NCBI GenBank assembly: GCA_028564925.1
Contig: CM053031.1
Location: 166,583,084 to 166,647,083, forward strand
DNA from: Lithobates sylvaticus
Taxonomy: Eukaryota > Chordata > Amphibia > Anura > Ranidae
Direction of reading: 5' to 3'
DNA: 64,000 nucleotides
The position numbers and the translations under genes are program-made. Below are positions 32,676 through 44,650 of the stretch, in pieces; position 1 is the stretch's first letter, and each line of letters begins with the position of its first letter. A model generated the notes under the pieces. That model saw nothing but the letters and a program-made list of their open reading frames with translations, did no database searches and was not told the DNA's origin.

Positions 32676-32890
32676 ATATGATATTTATACAAATATATAT
32701 AGATAAATATACATATGTAAAGATATAAGGCAAATCAAAAAATCATGATAGAGTTGCATGTTATATAGAGATATACGCCAATCGACGTATAGCTCTATAT
32801 AATATGTAACTCTATCATGATTTTTTGATTCTCCTTATTATATCTTTACATATGTATATTTATCTATATATATTTGTATAAATATCATAT
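32676..32890. repeat. Inverted repeat, arms about 102 bp, 8-bp spacer
   Basis: Arms about 32676-32777 and 32786-32890 pair through blocks such as AATCAAAAAATCATGATAGAG and its complement and ACATATGTAAAGATATAA and its complement. Confidence 0.85.
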
Positions 32891-33095
32891 TCAATGCATC
32901 CAGCCAGGCTGCGTTTCTACTCTTGCCGGCGGTGACAGCAAAACCTGCGGTCAAGGAAAACCCAGTGCAACCCAGCTGAACTGGCACAGAAACCAGTAAT
33001 TTAGAGAAATTAGCCTGAAGCCCAACTGTGGCTTCAGGCAACTTAATTTTTGAAAAAAATTAGCGCCTGCTTGTCAGGAGCCAGCGCTTCATAAA
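32890..33095 (-). mobile_element. LTR fragment, same family as solo LTR at 37449
   Basis: The minus strand contains AGCGCTGGCTCCTGAC, CCACAGTTGGGCTTCAGG and GCTGTCACCGCCGGCAAG, in the same order as the first 200 bp of the solo LTR at 37449-38595. It is a broken remnant with no coding part. Confidence 0.65.
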
Positions 33096-34003
33096 AAAAG
33101 CTATTTTTTTTAAAGTGGAGTTACTCTTTGAGGACATTCTTTGGAGAAAGGTGAGATGCATATTTCGGACAAGGAGGGAAACAGATTTGGCATGAAAGAG
33201 GCCATCTACAGGTCAGTTTGGAACAACCATCCCTGAACAGGGATGATGGCCTTTAACACTTTCTGTCTTCCACATGCCACTGTAACATCTCTAGCCGATT
33301 TAACAGCAATTCACACCTTTAGCCATGAAAATTGAAAATGTAATACCTATGCAGACTTCCTGATAGCACGTATAGGATTATGTAATTAGTACAGGGTGGT
33401 TCCGCAATGTTCACACCTCCCATATTGTTCTTGGATTCTAGATAAATCAGCAGCTACAGGTGTCTGTGCTACTTGTGTGGATATGAATTCTAGGGTATCT
33501 TCCTGACACTCATTGGAAGCAAAGAAGTTGCTTGAAGAAGCAACAAAATGTCTTCAACTTTACAGAACAAGTTCAGTTGAATTTGACCATCTAATGCCAG
33601 CTATACCATGACCTGAATAAAAAAAAAACCTTCCCTTTAATGGTTCACATACTGTATGCCACTTCCATGAAATTGTCAAACTAGACTAGCACCAGTTATC
33701 CTTGCAGAAGAACAATCACATGAAGTAAAGACAGCCAAATGCATGCAGCTTTAACAAGTTAATCAAAAGTTTAAAATTTATTAAATACCAACAGCTGTGC
33801 ACTGACAGGGTGACCAAAACGTTGCCCTAACTGGAGAGACTAATGTCTGTGGTGAAAAAAGGGAGGAACAATTTTCCCAGTGTTAACATGGGGAACCGAG
33901 CCATTACAGCAAAGAAGTCCTTGTCTGTGGTCAGAGATACATTTCCCTGCACTGGGCCTAGATCTTCTAATCCTTGTCCTTAGCATCTGCTTTTTTTTTT
34001 TTT
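33096..34003. other. Unassigned sequence
   Basis: The first bases (TTTAAAGTGGAGTTACTC near 33108) resemble the end of a TTAA-type MITE. The rest holds no recognised gene or element. Confidence 0.4.
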
Positions 34004-34429
34004 TTAAGTGATATTAAATGCAATCTTAAAAAAATAAAAATAAATAAACATGATAGACTTACCTGTTCCCATCCTGCCCCAATACTCCTCTTCTCATGTT
34101 GCCTGCCAGTGCTTCTGGACCCTCCCTCCTGCAAGCAGCTTGCTATGGGGGCACTCAAGCGGGCTATTTACACACAAAGCCATGGCTTGGCCCACCCCCT
34201 CTTTCTCCTCATTGGCTCACTGGCTGTAATTGACAGCCAATTGTCCCAGCCAATAAGGTGGGAGTGTCCACGGAGAGCTGAGGGTGTCGTAAACATTGCA
34301 ATGGGGCTCAGGTAATTATTGGGGGGGTTGGGGCTCTGCTGCACCTAGAAGTGTGTTTTTATTTTTTTTACCTTAATGTATAGAATGCATTAAGATAAAA
34401 TAAACCTTCTGCCTTTACAACCACTTTAA
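34004..34429. mobile_element. TTAA-type MITE, degraded relative of 2435-2922
   Basis: The right end reads CCTTTACAACCACTTTAA and is preceded by ATGTATAGAATGCATTAAG, as in the copy at 2435-2922. The left end is degraded in a T-rich run, so its edge is approximate. Confidence 0.6.
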
Positions 34430-35439
34430 GAAAAATTTTCACTATACTGGTGTCTATGGTAAGACCTAAGGATTCCAGCTAAAGGGACAAAATAAAGATG
34501 GATTTCCTGATATTCAGTACCCAGCCAAAATCCTCTAGAGTGTGCAGGATGATCCCGATGTTGCCTTAGAGGTTCTTTATCGAAGCAGAGAAAGAAAGAA
34601 ATTGATTATTGAGATAGCAGCTATAGAGATGTGCTTTAGTCTCAGAAGGGTTGTATTTGGGAAAGCACTTTGATCAACATTGAAGGAGACATTCAGTAAA
34701 AGGCTCATAAGCAGGACCTGGAACAATGCCTTGTGACACCAGGCCTGTGATGGCCTAAAATAGGTCCGTAGTGCCTTCATGGGATAAATAGGGCTGCAGA
34801 TCACTGAAGGAAAGGAGGCAGAGTCAAGATAAAACAAAAAGTGAGAATGAGTGAGTTAGAACTCTTTTTAGCATATGGCCACTAGCTCCTATACCCAGGT
34901 GTCGGAAATGTGTTAAAGATAGTATTTTATCAAGGCTAAAAAAGTCTCCCCATGCTAACATCTGAAGGTGGAGGCCAACTCTCATGCTGAGATGGACTTA
35001 ATTGTATGCTTGGAATTCTTATCATGCAAAAGCCATTTAGGAACTAGCCTAGAAGCCCACCTTAGCCTTGTAATCTTAAGCAAGCCATACATTATACAAT
35101 TGCTCACTTCCCCCATTAACACAGTCAGTATTGAGGGGGGAATCCCTCCTGCTCAGCCATTGTATTCTGATAGCGGGAGGTTTCCAAACCATCAGAATAC
35201 AATGATCACTTCCACCAATATCACACAAAAATACACCAACAGGCTGGGTTAACTGAAGTTGTTCAATGAATTGACTTCAGTACAACCAGCCTGCCCATAG
35301 ATGGATCGAAATCCATCTGGTTCCTGCTGATCCGACCACATTTTGATCCGTTTATGGCCAGCCTAAAACGGTTCCCTGGGAATGAACAATGCGCCCAGCA
35401 ATCTCCACCCACTTCCTGAAATAATTAGAAACAGGAAGA
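34430..35439. other. Unassigned sequence
   Basis: No gene or named element is recognised. Around 35140-35230 there is a short inverted match (TCTGATAGC / CATCAGAATACAATG). Confidence 0.4.
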
Positions 35440-35606
35440 AGTTCTGGACAGCCGCAAAAATTGTGAACAAAAATAGCTAATAAGCTATGACTAAGCACTG
35501 TATTTAAGTGTGAAACGCGTCAGCTCTTGTCCTTTCCTGCTGTGGCTTGTATTTTTGTTCACAATTTTTGAATAAAAGGCAAAAATCCTTGAGCGGCCCT
35601 CAAGGG

Positions 35607-35607
<1 letters not shown>
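35440..35607 (+). mobile_element. PLE-type tail with hammerhead-like motif
   Basis: A hammerhead-like motif (35473-35527) is followed by TTCACAATTTTTGAATAAAAGG, in the layout of the other PLE ends in this window. It is too short to set boundaries. Confidence 0.4.
35473..35527 (+). ncRNA. Hammerhead-like motif
   Basis: AGCT (stem I), CTATGA (CUGAUGA lacking one base), stem II GCACT-GTATTTA-AGTGT, GAAAC, GCGTC, AGCT (stem I). The first core box is incomplete, so catalysis is unlikely in this copy. Confidence 0.35.

Positions 35608-35660
<53 letters not shown>
35608..35660. repeat. (TA)n microsatellite
   Basis: About 26 uninterrupted TA units. Confidence 0.98.
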
Positions 35661-35664
<4 letters not shown>

Positions 35665-36887
35665 AAATCTCCCCAAAAATAAACTTCAAATACAATAATG
35701 CTACAGATGTAAAAAGGAGACTCCACCTGCTGGTTGGTTGAAAGACTGCATGATGAAAATTATTAATATTTCATATTTACCCTAAAAAAAATGTAAAACA
35801 TTAAAATGTTATCCTTGATCAATTTAAAAATAGTAATATGTACAAAATGGCAAATTCCCTATAAACTTGTAGAAAATATTGCACTTTACTAAACTCAATC
35901 TAATGTTAAGGATTATGCAAGAAACAAAGACAAAAATCACACTTCTAAGTATGTTTTTGTGTGGTTTTCTGCTTTAAAAAAAATTTACATTTTTATCATT
36001 TTCTGGCAACTTAGTTCATAGCATGTAACTTGGTAATTCTGCATGTAATTGGTAGACACTGCAATGAATGTCAGGGTAGATCTTGTGTAGTTCACTGGAG
36101 ACGTCTTTATACTGCTACAATATGTAATTAAACAGCTTTAATTGAATTATAGGATTATGATATGCGCAGTCTTTATCAGGAAAAAAGGAAATGTGTGAAC
36201 AGTGCTTTTGTATACTGATTGTCTTTTTCCAGCAGATTTCATTGCAATGTTAAATGAAACTAAGATAGCAATACATGAACTATATTGTTCAGTTGATAAA
36301 ATCATTTTAGGTACCAATTTATAGAAACATGCAGTTTCCCATGGTAGAGCTCAATTTAAGTTTGCTCTGTTGCTGGAGAATGCTGTTTCTGTGATTCATA
36401 TTGTAGCCATACAGGCAGAAGTTGAAGATCATTTATCAATGTATCCTTGGCTCTATAAAGTACTGCAGATAAAATGGTTTTGGAAGCTCTTGGTCACACA
36501 GATCAGTTTGTACTTGTATTATACATGCAGTTTGTGCATATATTATAGTATCAGAACAAAGAAAACCTGTGGAGCTATATACTCACAATAGCCTGCATTA
36601 TTTTTTTCCAACCTGTAACCCTACACATTTTATCTATCTAAGGGACATCGAGGGAGAGTGGAGATCGAATACATGCCATAGTGTAAACTCTACTGGTTTA
36701 CACTATGGAGAGCGCTTCTCTTTTCTTTTTATGATACCATTCTCACATTGATCTGTGGGAACATAGTGGTTCAGTTGTTCAGCAAGGTGCTTGAGAGAAG
36801 GTGGACATCCCGTGGAGTGTATAGAGTGCTTTTTGACCACGCCTTATTGGGGAACATCCAATTTTAGTAAGCCCTCCTATTTTACTG
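35661..36887. other. Unassigned AT-rich sequence
   Basis: No gene or element is recognised. Short open frames near 36370-36591 have no motif. Confidence 0.45.
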
Positions 36888-37262
36888 TGTTGCCATGGCT
36901 ATTTGCAGTGATTTTATAGCACTAATATGGAATAGATTTAAAACCATGTGCTGTTTTAGAAGTTAGGCCTCCCCATTGATATGCAAATTTACCAGTCAGA
37001 CTAGTTTAAGTCAAGTAACAGTATACGATGTACAGGAAGTATGGGGGAGGGGATTAGGACTTTTGAACAGGCATGTGGGCAGACAAAGGACAGAGATGTG
37101 TTGGGAGACAAAGGAGCAACATGTGTGCTGGAAGCTGGAAATCTTGAAGGAAACAGATGTTTTGTGTTGGACTCCATGAGATGACTCCCTCATTAAGAAG
37201 TTAAGCAGCTGTTTAGTTTACTTATTGTATATATATTGTACATGAAGTCTCTGATCTAAGCT

Positions 37263-37448
37263 TTGCTTAAGAGATGGAAGGAAGTGGCTGGGAATGGTAG
37301 ATTTAGCCACATTAGGTGTTTTTGTTGTCATAGACTGGAGCACATTGCTAGAGAGTGCCATGCTGTGAAGACTGCACAACAGCAGGCCAGTGTTCCCAGG
37401 ACAGCACACAGAGAGATGCAGGTTTATTCTTTCTATTGGAAATCTATG
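37263..37448 (+). pseudogene. Gag nucleocapsid-like fragment
   Basis: A short frame contains a CX2CX4HX4C knuckle with HIAREC around it, typical of nucleocapsid regions of LTR elements. Nothing else of gag or pol is recognised nearby. It is a fossil fragment cut by a solo LTR. Confidence 0.45.
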
Positions 37449-38595
37449 TGTAGCGCTGGCTCCTGACGAGCATACGCTATGTGTTTTTGAAAGGTAATAT
37501 TGCTGAAACCACAGTTGGGTTTTAGGGCTAATTTTGCTAAATTATGATTTCAGTATCAGTCTAGCTGTTCTTCTTGGCCGCGGGTGTCGCTGTCACCGCC
37601 GGAAAGTATGAGAACGCAGTTTAGGTGGGTGTATTGGATACCATTCTTTCTCTCGGAACCAGCCCAGTGGGAATGTTTATCCTGCTGTGTTTTCTGGGAG
37701 GGGGTATTTAAGGTACTGAGATCACGTGTTTTGGCGTTTTTTCCGTTACGTTCCGGCCCAGAAGGGAGCTTCTGTCTGTTTGGGTCTGGTCCTCCTGACA
37801 AGACCTCATGGTCCTCCTGGCCTGGGCTGCGGATCCATGCAATTCCAAGTCTCGGGCTGGATAGCCCGAGGCAAAGCAACTGCAGGGACAGGTCTGAATG
37901 GATATCGGGGCCTACTGATTCAAGAGTTTCAAGAGTGGTCCGGTGCCGTCTCATCTAAGGAGAGGCCCAGCAACTGGAGGAGCATCCAGGGGAGGATTCT
38001 TCAGGAGAGGTTCATGCGCAAGGCTGGTTTCTCTGAAGGGGCCTGGAGGCTCAGTTGCAGGACACTTTATGGATCTACACTCATACGGTATCGCCCGACC
38101 GGCTGAGAGATACTGGTACCATATGATAGCTAAATTTGTTTATGTCCCTCAGTTACGCTAAAGTCTGTGGCAGAGACTTTTCCTAAAGTATTCTACATTC
38201 AAGTCTGGGGCAGAGACTTTTCCTAAAGTATTCTACACTCAAGTCTGTGGCAGAGACTATTCTTTACTTAACACCCTGTCGGCTGCTAGGCCTAGTGAGA
38301 GGAGGTCTATCCGGGGGTTGTGATAATCCAGCTGTGAACCAGTTATTCTCTGGATTTCTTCTATAAGAGACTTCCTATCCTTACAGTTCCAAACGTACCT
38401 GAACTTTTCTCCTAACCCTTTACCATGCATTAAGAGAGTTTTATCTTTTAAATAAATAACCCAAAAAGAAGATAAAGTGTCAGTTTCTGCATTTCTTTGG
38501 GCCATCTACCATGGAAAACCCTAGACGGAGACGAGGTGAAGACGGTAACGGTAAGCCCAATAAAACCAGCAGCTCCTACGGGGGTCAGTGCTACA
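37449..38595 (+). mobile_element. Solo LTR (TGTAGCGCTG...AGTGCTACA family)
   Basis: It starts TGTAGCGCTGG and ends GGGGTCAGTGCTACA, with TATG at both sides (37445-37448, 38596-38599), a 4-bp duplication. A TATTTAAGG box lies near 37708. Length is 1147 bp. A second family member is at 55542-56760. A 4-bp duplication fits Gypsy or class I endogenous retroviruses. No internal region remains, as expected after recombination between two LTRs. Frames inside it (for example 38505-38257 minus) resemble nothing known. Confidence 0.8.
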
Positions 38596-38741
38596 TATGC
38601 CTTTCAATTAAAGTGTTGCAAGGCAACAGTGGACACCCTACAATAGTTTTGCAGTTAGAAATGGGCAAATAGAGAAATGTGAACAGTAAGCAATGTTTTT
38701 TGGCACAGTTGGAAGGAACACATATTCTGCTTTGTCTCTTA

Positions 38742-39151
38742 TGCCGCGTACACACGATCGGAATTCTCGTCGGAAAAAACTCTGAAGGTTTTTCCAACGG
38801 AATTCCGACGGAATTCCGCTCAAGCTGTGTTGCCTACACACGATCACACCAAATTCCAACAATAACACAGCGGCATAAAACACGTTCGACAGCACTATAA
38901 AAGGGAAGTTTAATGCTTCCGAGCATGCGTTGAATTGTTTCTGAGCGTGCGTCGGAATTTTGCGTGTCGGAATTGCATACACACGATCAGAAAATCCGAT
39001 AGAAAGGTTTTCCGTCAGAAAAGTTGAGAACAGGTTCTCAATTCAAAGTCCGTCGGAAATTCCGACAGAAAAAGACCGCTGGGCATACATCCGATGAAAA
39101 AGCTCCCATCGGACTGTTTCCATCGGAAATTCTGACCGTGTGTACGCCGCT
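38742..39151. mobile_element. TTA-flanked MITE, Harbinger-like
   Basis: TTA at 38739-38741 and 39152-39154 flank TGCCGCGTACACACGATCGG and CCGTGTGTACGCCGCT. It is a relative of 53792-54189 (TGCCACGTACACAC) and a more distant one of 19622-20046. Confidence 0.85.
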
Positions 39152-39814
39152 TTACTCTTTTAAGACACTGAACATCAAGAGGTGGAGAAGACAGAGTGGA
39201 TGACCAGGCAAGATAAGATGAGGCAGATCAGAAGAGGAGATGAGGGCATTAATAAGATGCGGATGATGATGGCTGAATTGGAGTGAGCTTTCACCTGAGC
39301 ATTCCCTTATGACCAGGAGGACAAGTGGCTCTTATCTGAGCATTTCTTTATGACCAGGAGGACAAGGGATTTTTATCATCTGGAACTTTCTTTCCATCTA
39401 TTTTACACAAACTGCCAAGGACATTGCTAACCCTGTTCAAAGGAATGTTGCAGCTTGTTATCCCCAGAACATACAGGGGTTTAAAGGGAATTTTTCCCTC
39501 CCATTTACAATACAGGGGGGTTTATGTAACCATTTCCTTGACAAAGAGCTGTTGAGAAATGCAGAGTTTCAAATGTTTTCTATATTATGCTATAAAATCA
39601 AGAGGTGGAACATGTTCCCATGGCTATTTGTAGTGATTTTAAAGTACTAATATGGAGTAGATTTAAGACCATGGGCTATTTTGGAAGCTAGGCCTCCACC
39701 ATTGATATGCAAATGAACCAGTCAGACTAGTTTAAGCCAGGTTACAAGATATGATGTACAGGATGTACGGGGGAGGGGATTATGATTTTTGAACAAGCAT
39801 GTGGGTAGACAAAG

Positions 39815-39987
39815 TTACATAGTTACATAGTTACATAGTTAGTTAGGTTGAAAAAAGACACAAGTCCATCCAGTTCAACCACAAATAAAAAAAAAAAAAT
39901 ATATATATATATACATATATATATCATACAATCCCATATACCCCATTCTATAACCACAGTTGATCCAGAGGAAGGCAAAAAAAACTT
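39815..39987 (-). mobile_element. CR1-like LINE tail, 5'-truncated
   Basis: On the minus strand it ends GGACTTGTGTCTTTTTTCAAC and a (ATGTAACT)n tail. CAAAG stands at 39810-39814 and 39988-39992 as a possible 5-bp duplication. The other LTR of the host element (37084) shows the empty site. Confidence 0.75.
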
Positions 39988-40358
39988 CAAAGGGCAGAGT
40001 TGTGTTGGGAGACAAATGAGCAACATGTATGCTGGAAGCTGGAAGACTTCAAAAGAAACAGATGTTTAGCATTGGACTCCATGAGATGAATCCATTAGTA
40101 GAAGTTAAAGTGGAGGGTAGAGCGGACCTTGCGGTTCATCCGACGGTCGGTTTGCGGCAAACCTTGCTCGTTCGCGATTCGCCAAACCAGCGGACTTCTG
40201 GCGATGTTCGCGGCGGCCATATTCTTTTACATTGTGAAGAACTTTGACCCATGACACATCCATCATGGGGTACAGGACAGCCAATTGAGACATTTCAGCA
40301 CATGGACATACCCCCTACCTTATAAATAGACCTGATCTGGCTGCCATTTTACATTCTG

Positions 40359-41103
40359 TCTTTTGTCAGTGTAGGGATAGGACGCTGTGTGGAGCAGGGA
40401 CAGTGAGTCTGTAATCACTAGCTATTACTATTAGGTCCACAAAAGTCATTTTAAGGACTGGTATAGGTGTACAGTATATAGGGGTGTAATACACTTATAT
40501 ACTTTCAAATATAGAAAGCATATAGTTCACTGCAGTGCTGACCAATGATGCAGCTGTCTTTTCTCAGTGTAGGGACAGTTTGCTGTTTGGAGCAGGGACA
40601 GTCTGTAATTCACTAGCTAGCTACTATTAGGTTCACAAAAGTCCTTTTAAGGACTGGTATAGGTGTACAGTATATAGGGGTTTAATATACTTATATACTT
40701 TCAAATATAGAAAGCATATTATAGTTCACTGCAGTGCTGACCGATTCTGCAGCTGTCTTTTCGCAGTGTAGGGACAGTTTGCTGTTTGGAGCAGGGGCAG
40801 TCTGTAATTCACTAGCTATCTACTATTAGGTCCACAAAAGTCCTTTTAAGGACTGGTATAGGTGTACAGTATATAGGGGTGTAATACACTTATATACTTT
40901 CAAATATAGAAAGCATATTATAGTTCACTGCAGTGCTGACCGATTCTGCAGCTGTCTTTTCGCAGTGTAGGGACAGTTTGCTGTTTGGAGCAGGGACAGT
41001 CTGTAATTCACTAGCTAGCTACTATTAGGTCCACAAAAGTCATTTTAAGGACTGGTATAGGTGTACAGTATATAGGGGTGTAATACATATACTTATATAC
41101 TTT
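40359..41103. repeat. Four tandem copies of about 197 bp in hAT leader
   Basis: Units start TGTCTTTT.TCAGTGTAGGGA near 40359, 40555, 40754 and 40951 and contain AAGGACTGGTATAGGTGTAC and TTTCAAATATAGAAAGCA. The first unit is the most divergent. They stand just before the transposase start. Confidence 0.9.
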
Positions 41104-41325
41104 CAAGTATAGAAAGCAAAGTATAGTGCATTTCGACTGTGCAGCATTGTGACTGCTGAGCGCTTCTGCAGCGATACTACAAAGAGTGACAAACGCAATT
41201 ATAAAAAAGTATTATAACTGGTGTGATAGACTAGTGGCCCTTCAAAACGTCAGATTGAAGCGGGGTGTTATATACCTTCTTCCACATATACTGCACTTCT
41301 CTAGAGACACAGGGTCATTTAAAAA

Positions 41326-44176
41326 ATGACAGGCAGAGGAAGAGGCAGGCCCTTCCGCAGGGGTGGTAGGGGTAGGGTAGGAGCAACAGGCTTGAGCCAA
41401 AGTGGGAAGTTGCAGAAGGTGTGTTCGATTACGTCAAATGACGCACCAGACTTGGTTGAGTGGCTCACTCAGCCTTACTCTTCTGCACCCTGCTCATCCT
41501 CTCTATCTGCACCCTCTTCACTCTCTGCAGTGTTCCCCCCTAAAGACACTACCACCAAAACACACCACCACATACCCTCCACTTGAGTCACAGGAATTAT
41601 TTTCCGATCCATCATCACAAGACATTTCCGATGCGCAGCCATTCTTGGCATTGGATCAGGAAGAGGAGGTAGCAACAACCGCCACTCAGTAGTCTGACGA
41701 CAATACTCAGATCAGCCCAAGGAGGTTGGTCCCCGCTGCCTACTCAGAGACCTCTAATTATAGTGGTGGGGAAGGTGACATCCATGATGACGTGTCTAGG
41801 GACGTCATGTGGGTGCCCACAAGAGAGGAAGAGGAGGGGAGTTCAGAGGGAGAGATGGACCAGCAGATAGGGAGGAGAAGCAGGCAGAACTTACATTGCA
41901 CAGGAGGGACAAACCAGACTGCTAATGTATCAGGAGCGAGCCATCAAGGACGCCGGCACATGGCTCCGCACTGTGGGCTTTTTTTAACGTGTCCGCTGCT
42001 GACAATAGTGTTGCCATCTGCGCAGTCAACGCATAAGTCGCGGTAAGCCCAACACTCACCTAGGGACGACCGCCATAAGAAGGCACATGAGCTGCCATCA
42101 CCGAGCCCAGTGGGAGCAACACCATCAGAACCCACAAAGCCACACTCCAGGCTTTCACCGTCCAGCCTCTTCTACTTCTCCTTCTCCTCTCTCCTCAGAA
42201 TTGTCCTCCACTCCACCTTCCATCATGCCGTCCTCGCGTTTTTCTGGAAAAAGGCAGGCTTCCGTGGGCCAAATGTTCGAGCATAAAAAAATGATGACAC
42301 CGGATAACCCTCTTGCCCAACGGTTGACCGCTGGCTTGTCAGAACTGATAGCCCGCCAACCACTGCCATATAAACTGGTGGACTCGGAGGCCTTTCGAAA
42401 ATTTGTGGCCATTGGAACACCACAATGGAAGGTCCCAGGAAGGAAGTATTTCTCACAGAAGGGCATCCCAGAGCTATATGGCCATGTTCAGCGGCAAGTG
42501 AATGTATCTCTGGCACACAGTGTCAGTGCCAAGATACATCTGACCACAGACACGTGGTCTAGCAAACACGGGCAGGGAAAGTATTTTAACTTTTACTGAA
42601 CCTTCTGACGGCCGTCAAGCATGTAACCCGTGGCACCCGTGTAGATTTGGTTTTACCGACAAGGATTGCATGCAGGCCTGCCTCTTTTTCTCCTCCTCCT
42701 ACTTCATCCTCCCTCTCCTCCTCAGCTGACTCCTCCTTTTCCGCTGCTAGCGTCTCTTCCACTGTGATGCCCAAGATCCCCAGAACCTATTCGACATGCC
42801 AGGTGAGACGTTGCAATGCTGTGCTGCGTCTGTTGTGCCTGGAAGCCAAGAGCCACACTGGCCCTGCACTCCTTTCAGCTTTGCGTTCACAGGCAGATCA
42901 GTGGCTAACACCGCTCAATTTGACACTTGGTAAAGTGGTGTGCGACAACGGTGCCAATCTGCTGAGTGTGTTGAAACAGGGCAAAATTACACATGTGCCA
43001 TGCATGGCACACGTCTTAAACTTGGTCGTGCAGTGATTCGTTGCCAAATACCCTGGGGTCCAGGACATCTTGCGGCAGGCAAGGAAAATCTCGGCCCATT
43101 TCAGAAGATCTAACACGGCCATGGCTCGCCTTGCTGACATTCAGCGGCGACACAATCTGCCGGTCAGACGTCTTATTTGTGATTGCCCGACGTGATGGAA
43201 CTCAACCTTCTATATGCTTGATAGGCTACTCCAGCAGAAACGTGCAGTTAACGACTACATGTACGAACTCTGCGGCAGAAAAGGTTCTGGGGAGCTTGTT
43301 TTTTTTTCACAGCGCCAGTGGCTGCTCAGACTTCTGCGGCCATTTGATGAGATCACCAAACTGGTCAGTCGCAGCCATGGCGCCATCAGTGACATCGTAC
43401 CTTACGCCTTCTTTATGGAGAGTGCATTGCGTCGTGTCATTCATCAAGCCGTCGAGGAGCAGGAAGCTGAGGAAGTCGCAATGCTGGATGAATTCCCGGG
43501 GGGGCTACTCTATCTGAGACAAGTCAACAACAGGAGTCTGAAGAGGAGTCAGAGGAGGATGGTGTCGGGCGGATGAGGAGGAGCAAGAAGAGCATGCTTT
43601 AAACCTTTCTGGGATCCCTGTTGTTGTCCGTGGATGGGGGGAGGTGAACGAGGAGGACGACATTATCCTGGATGATGAGCAGGAGCCAGGCCACCACACC
43701 GCTTCCAGTTTAGTGCAAATGGGGGCCTTCATGCTCCAGTGTTTTAACAGGGACCCCCGTATAAAAAGCATAAAGGTCAAGGACCAGTACTGGGAGGCAA
43801 CGTACTTAGACCCCGGTACAAACATAAAATGGCGTAAATGTTACCACCATCACAGAGGGATGTCAGAATGGAGCACTTCCAGGCCTTGCTTAGAAAGAGT
43901 TGCGGGTACCAATCCAACAGTGCCTGCAAGAAGAGGGCGGTTTGAAGAAGTGTTGGTCACTTCTGATATGAGATCATCCTTTCAGCAGACCCATCGACAT
44001 TTGCAATGGAACTGTTGGCTTGCCCCTCGTCCAGTGTCCAGTCCGAAGGGACGTTCAGCGCAGCAGGGGGGATCGTGACCAATAAGCGCACTCGTCTAGC
44101 TCACGACAGTGTTGACTACCTCACATTTATAAAAATGAATGAGACATGGATCTCGGGGGAAATTCAACACATGTGA
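41326..44176 (+). pseudogene. hAT transposase, full span, several frameshifts
   Basis: Starts MTGRGRGRPFRRGGRGR, then DLVEWLTQP and a serine-rich, then acidic region. 42087-42599 has the helical start of the catalytic domain with VDSEAFRKFVAIGTP and the first aspartate in LTTDTWSSKH. 42600-43036 has VCDNGANLLSVLKQ with the second aspartate and CMAHVLNLVVQ. 43205-43580 has the alpha-helical insertion (LLRLLRPFDEITKLVSR). 43644-43870 has ATYLDPG. Near 44036-44176 the hAT dimerisation block reads SEGTFSAAGGIV and NKRTRLAHDSVDYLTF in a different frame. Stops and indels occur near 41585, 42599, 43035, 43195, 43575, 43830 and 44036. It is inactive. The parts are in the usual order for Ac/BED-type hAT transposases. 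Confidence 0.9.
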
Positions 44177-44216
44177 CCATTGACCAGTAGACCATGTATA
44201 TTTATATAATCTAGCA

Positions 44217-44399
44217 CAGTGGTAATCAACCCTGTCCTCAGGGCCCACTAACAGGCCAGGTTTTATGTTTTGCCTTGAGGAGATGCAGACTAGAATACTG
44301 CATTCACTGAGCAGCAAATGATATCACCTGTGATGTATTTCAGTTATCTTGCAAACCTGGCCTGTTAGTGGGCCCTGAGGACAGGGTTGATGACCACTG
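44217..44399. mobile_element. Short hAT MITE (CAGTGGT...ACCACTG)
   Basis: It is 183 bp with inverted ends of about 45 bp, including AACCCTGTCCTCAGGGCCCA, and a perfect 8-bp duplication ATCTAGCA at 44209-44216 and 44400-44407. It sits just after the transposase stop of hAT copy C. Confidence 0.93.
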
Positions 44400-44489
44400 A
44401 TCTAGCACACAGACCTTTTTTCTTGTAGAAAAAAAGCACACCGTACTATATGCCCGTACCCTCCTGTTTGAAGAGGTTGAGTGGTGTCA

Positions 44490-44650
44490 TATTTTTGGTG
44501 TTGCTGGTGTAAGTGCTGGTGTCAGTGCTCTCTATCTCGGTGCTGGTGTCAGTGTTGTATCTCGGTGCTGGTTCTATCTCGGTGCTGGGGTCAGTGCTCT
44601 CTATCGCGGTGCTGGTGTCAGTGTTCTATCTCAGTGCTGGTGTCAGTGAG
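44490..44650. repeat. Degenerate tandem repeat GGTGCTGGTGTCAGTG
   Basis: About six imperfect units of 20-35 bp (GGTGCTGGTGTCAGTGCTCT, CTATCTCGGTGCTGG). Confidence 0.85.

Larger units (their letters stand above)
32440..32890 (-). mobile_element. PLE-type terminal region with head-to-head palindrome
   Basis: The minus strand carries a hammerhead-like motif (32570-32620) followed by a 3' tail with AATGAATTTGTAAAATAAAA, as in the PLE copy B arm. Upstream of the motif lies a palindrome (32676-32890) in the position where a second, inverted PLE copy would start. No coding sequence is visible. Confidence 0.5.

Noticed and set aside
37556-38106. Overlapping 124-132 codon frames on both strands
   Set aside because: They are open by chance in the GC-rich part of the solo LTR, with no conserved motif.
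38257-38505. 82-codon minus-strand frame as a host gene
   Set aside because: It lies inside a solo LTR and resembles no family I know; the sequence is best explained as LTR.
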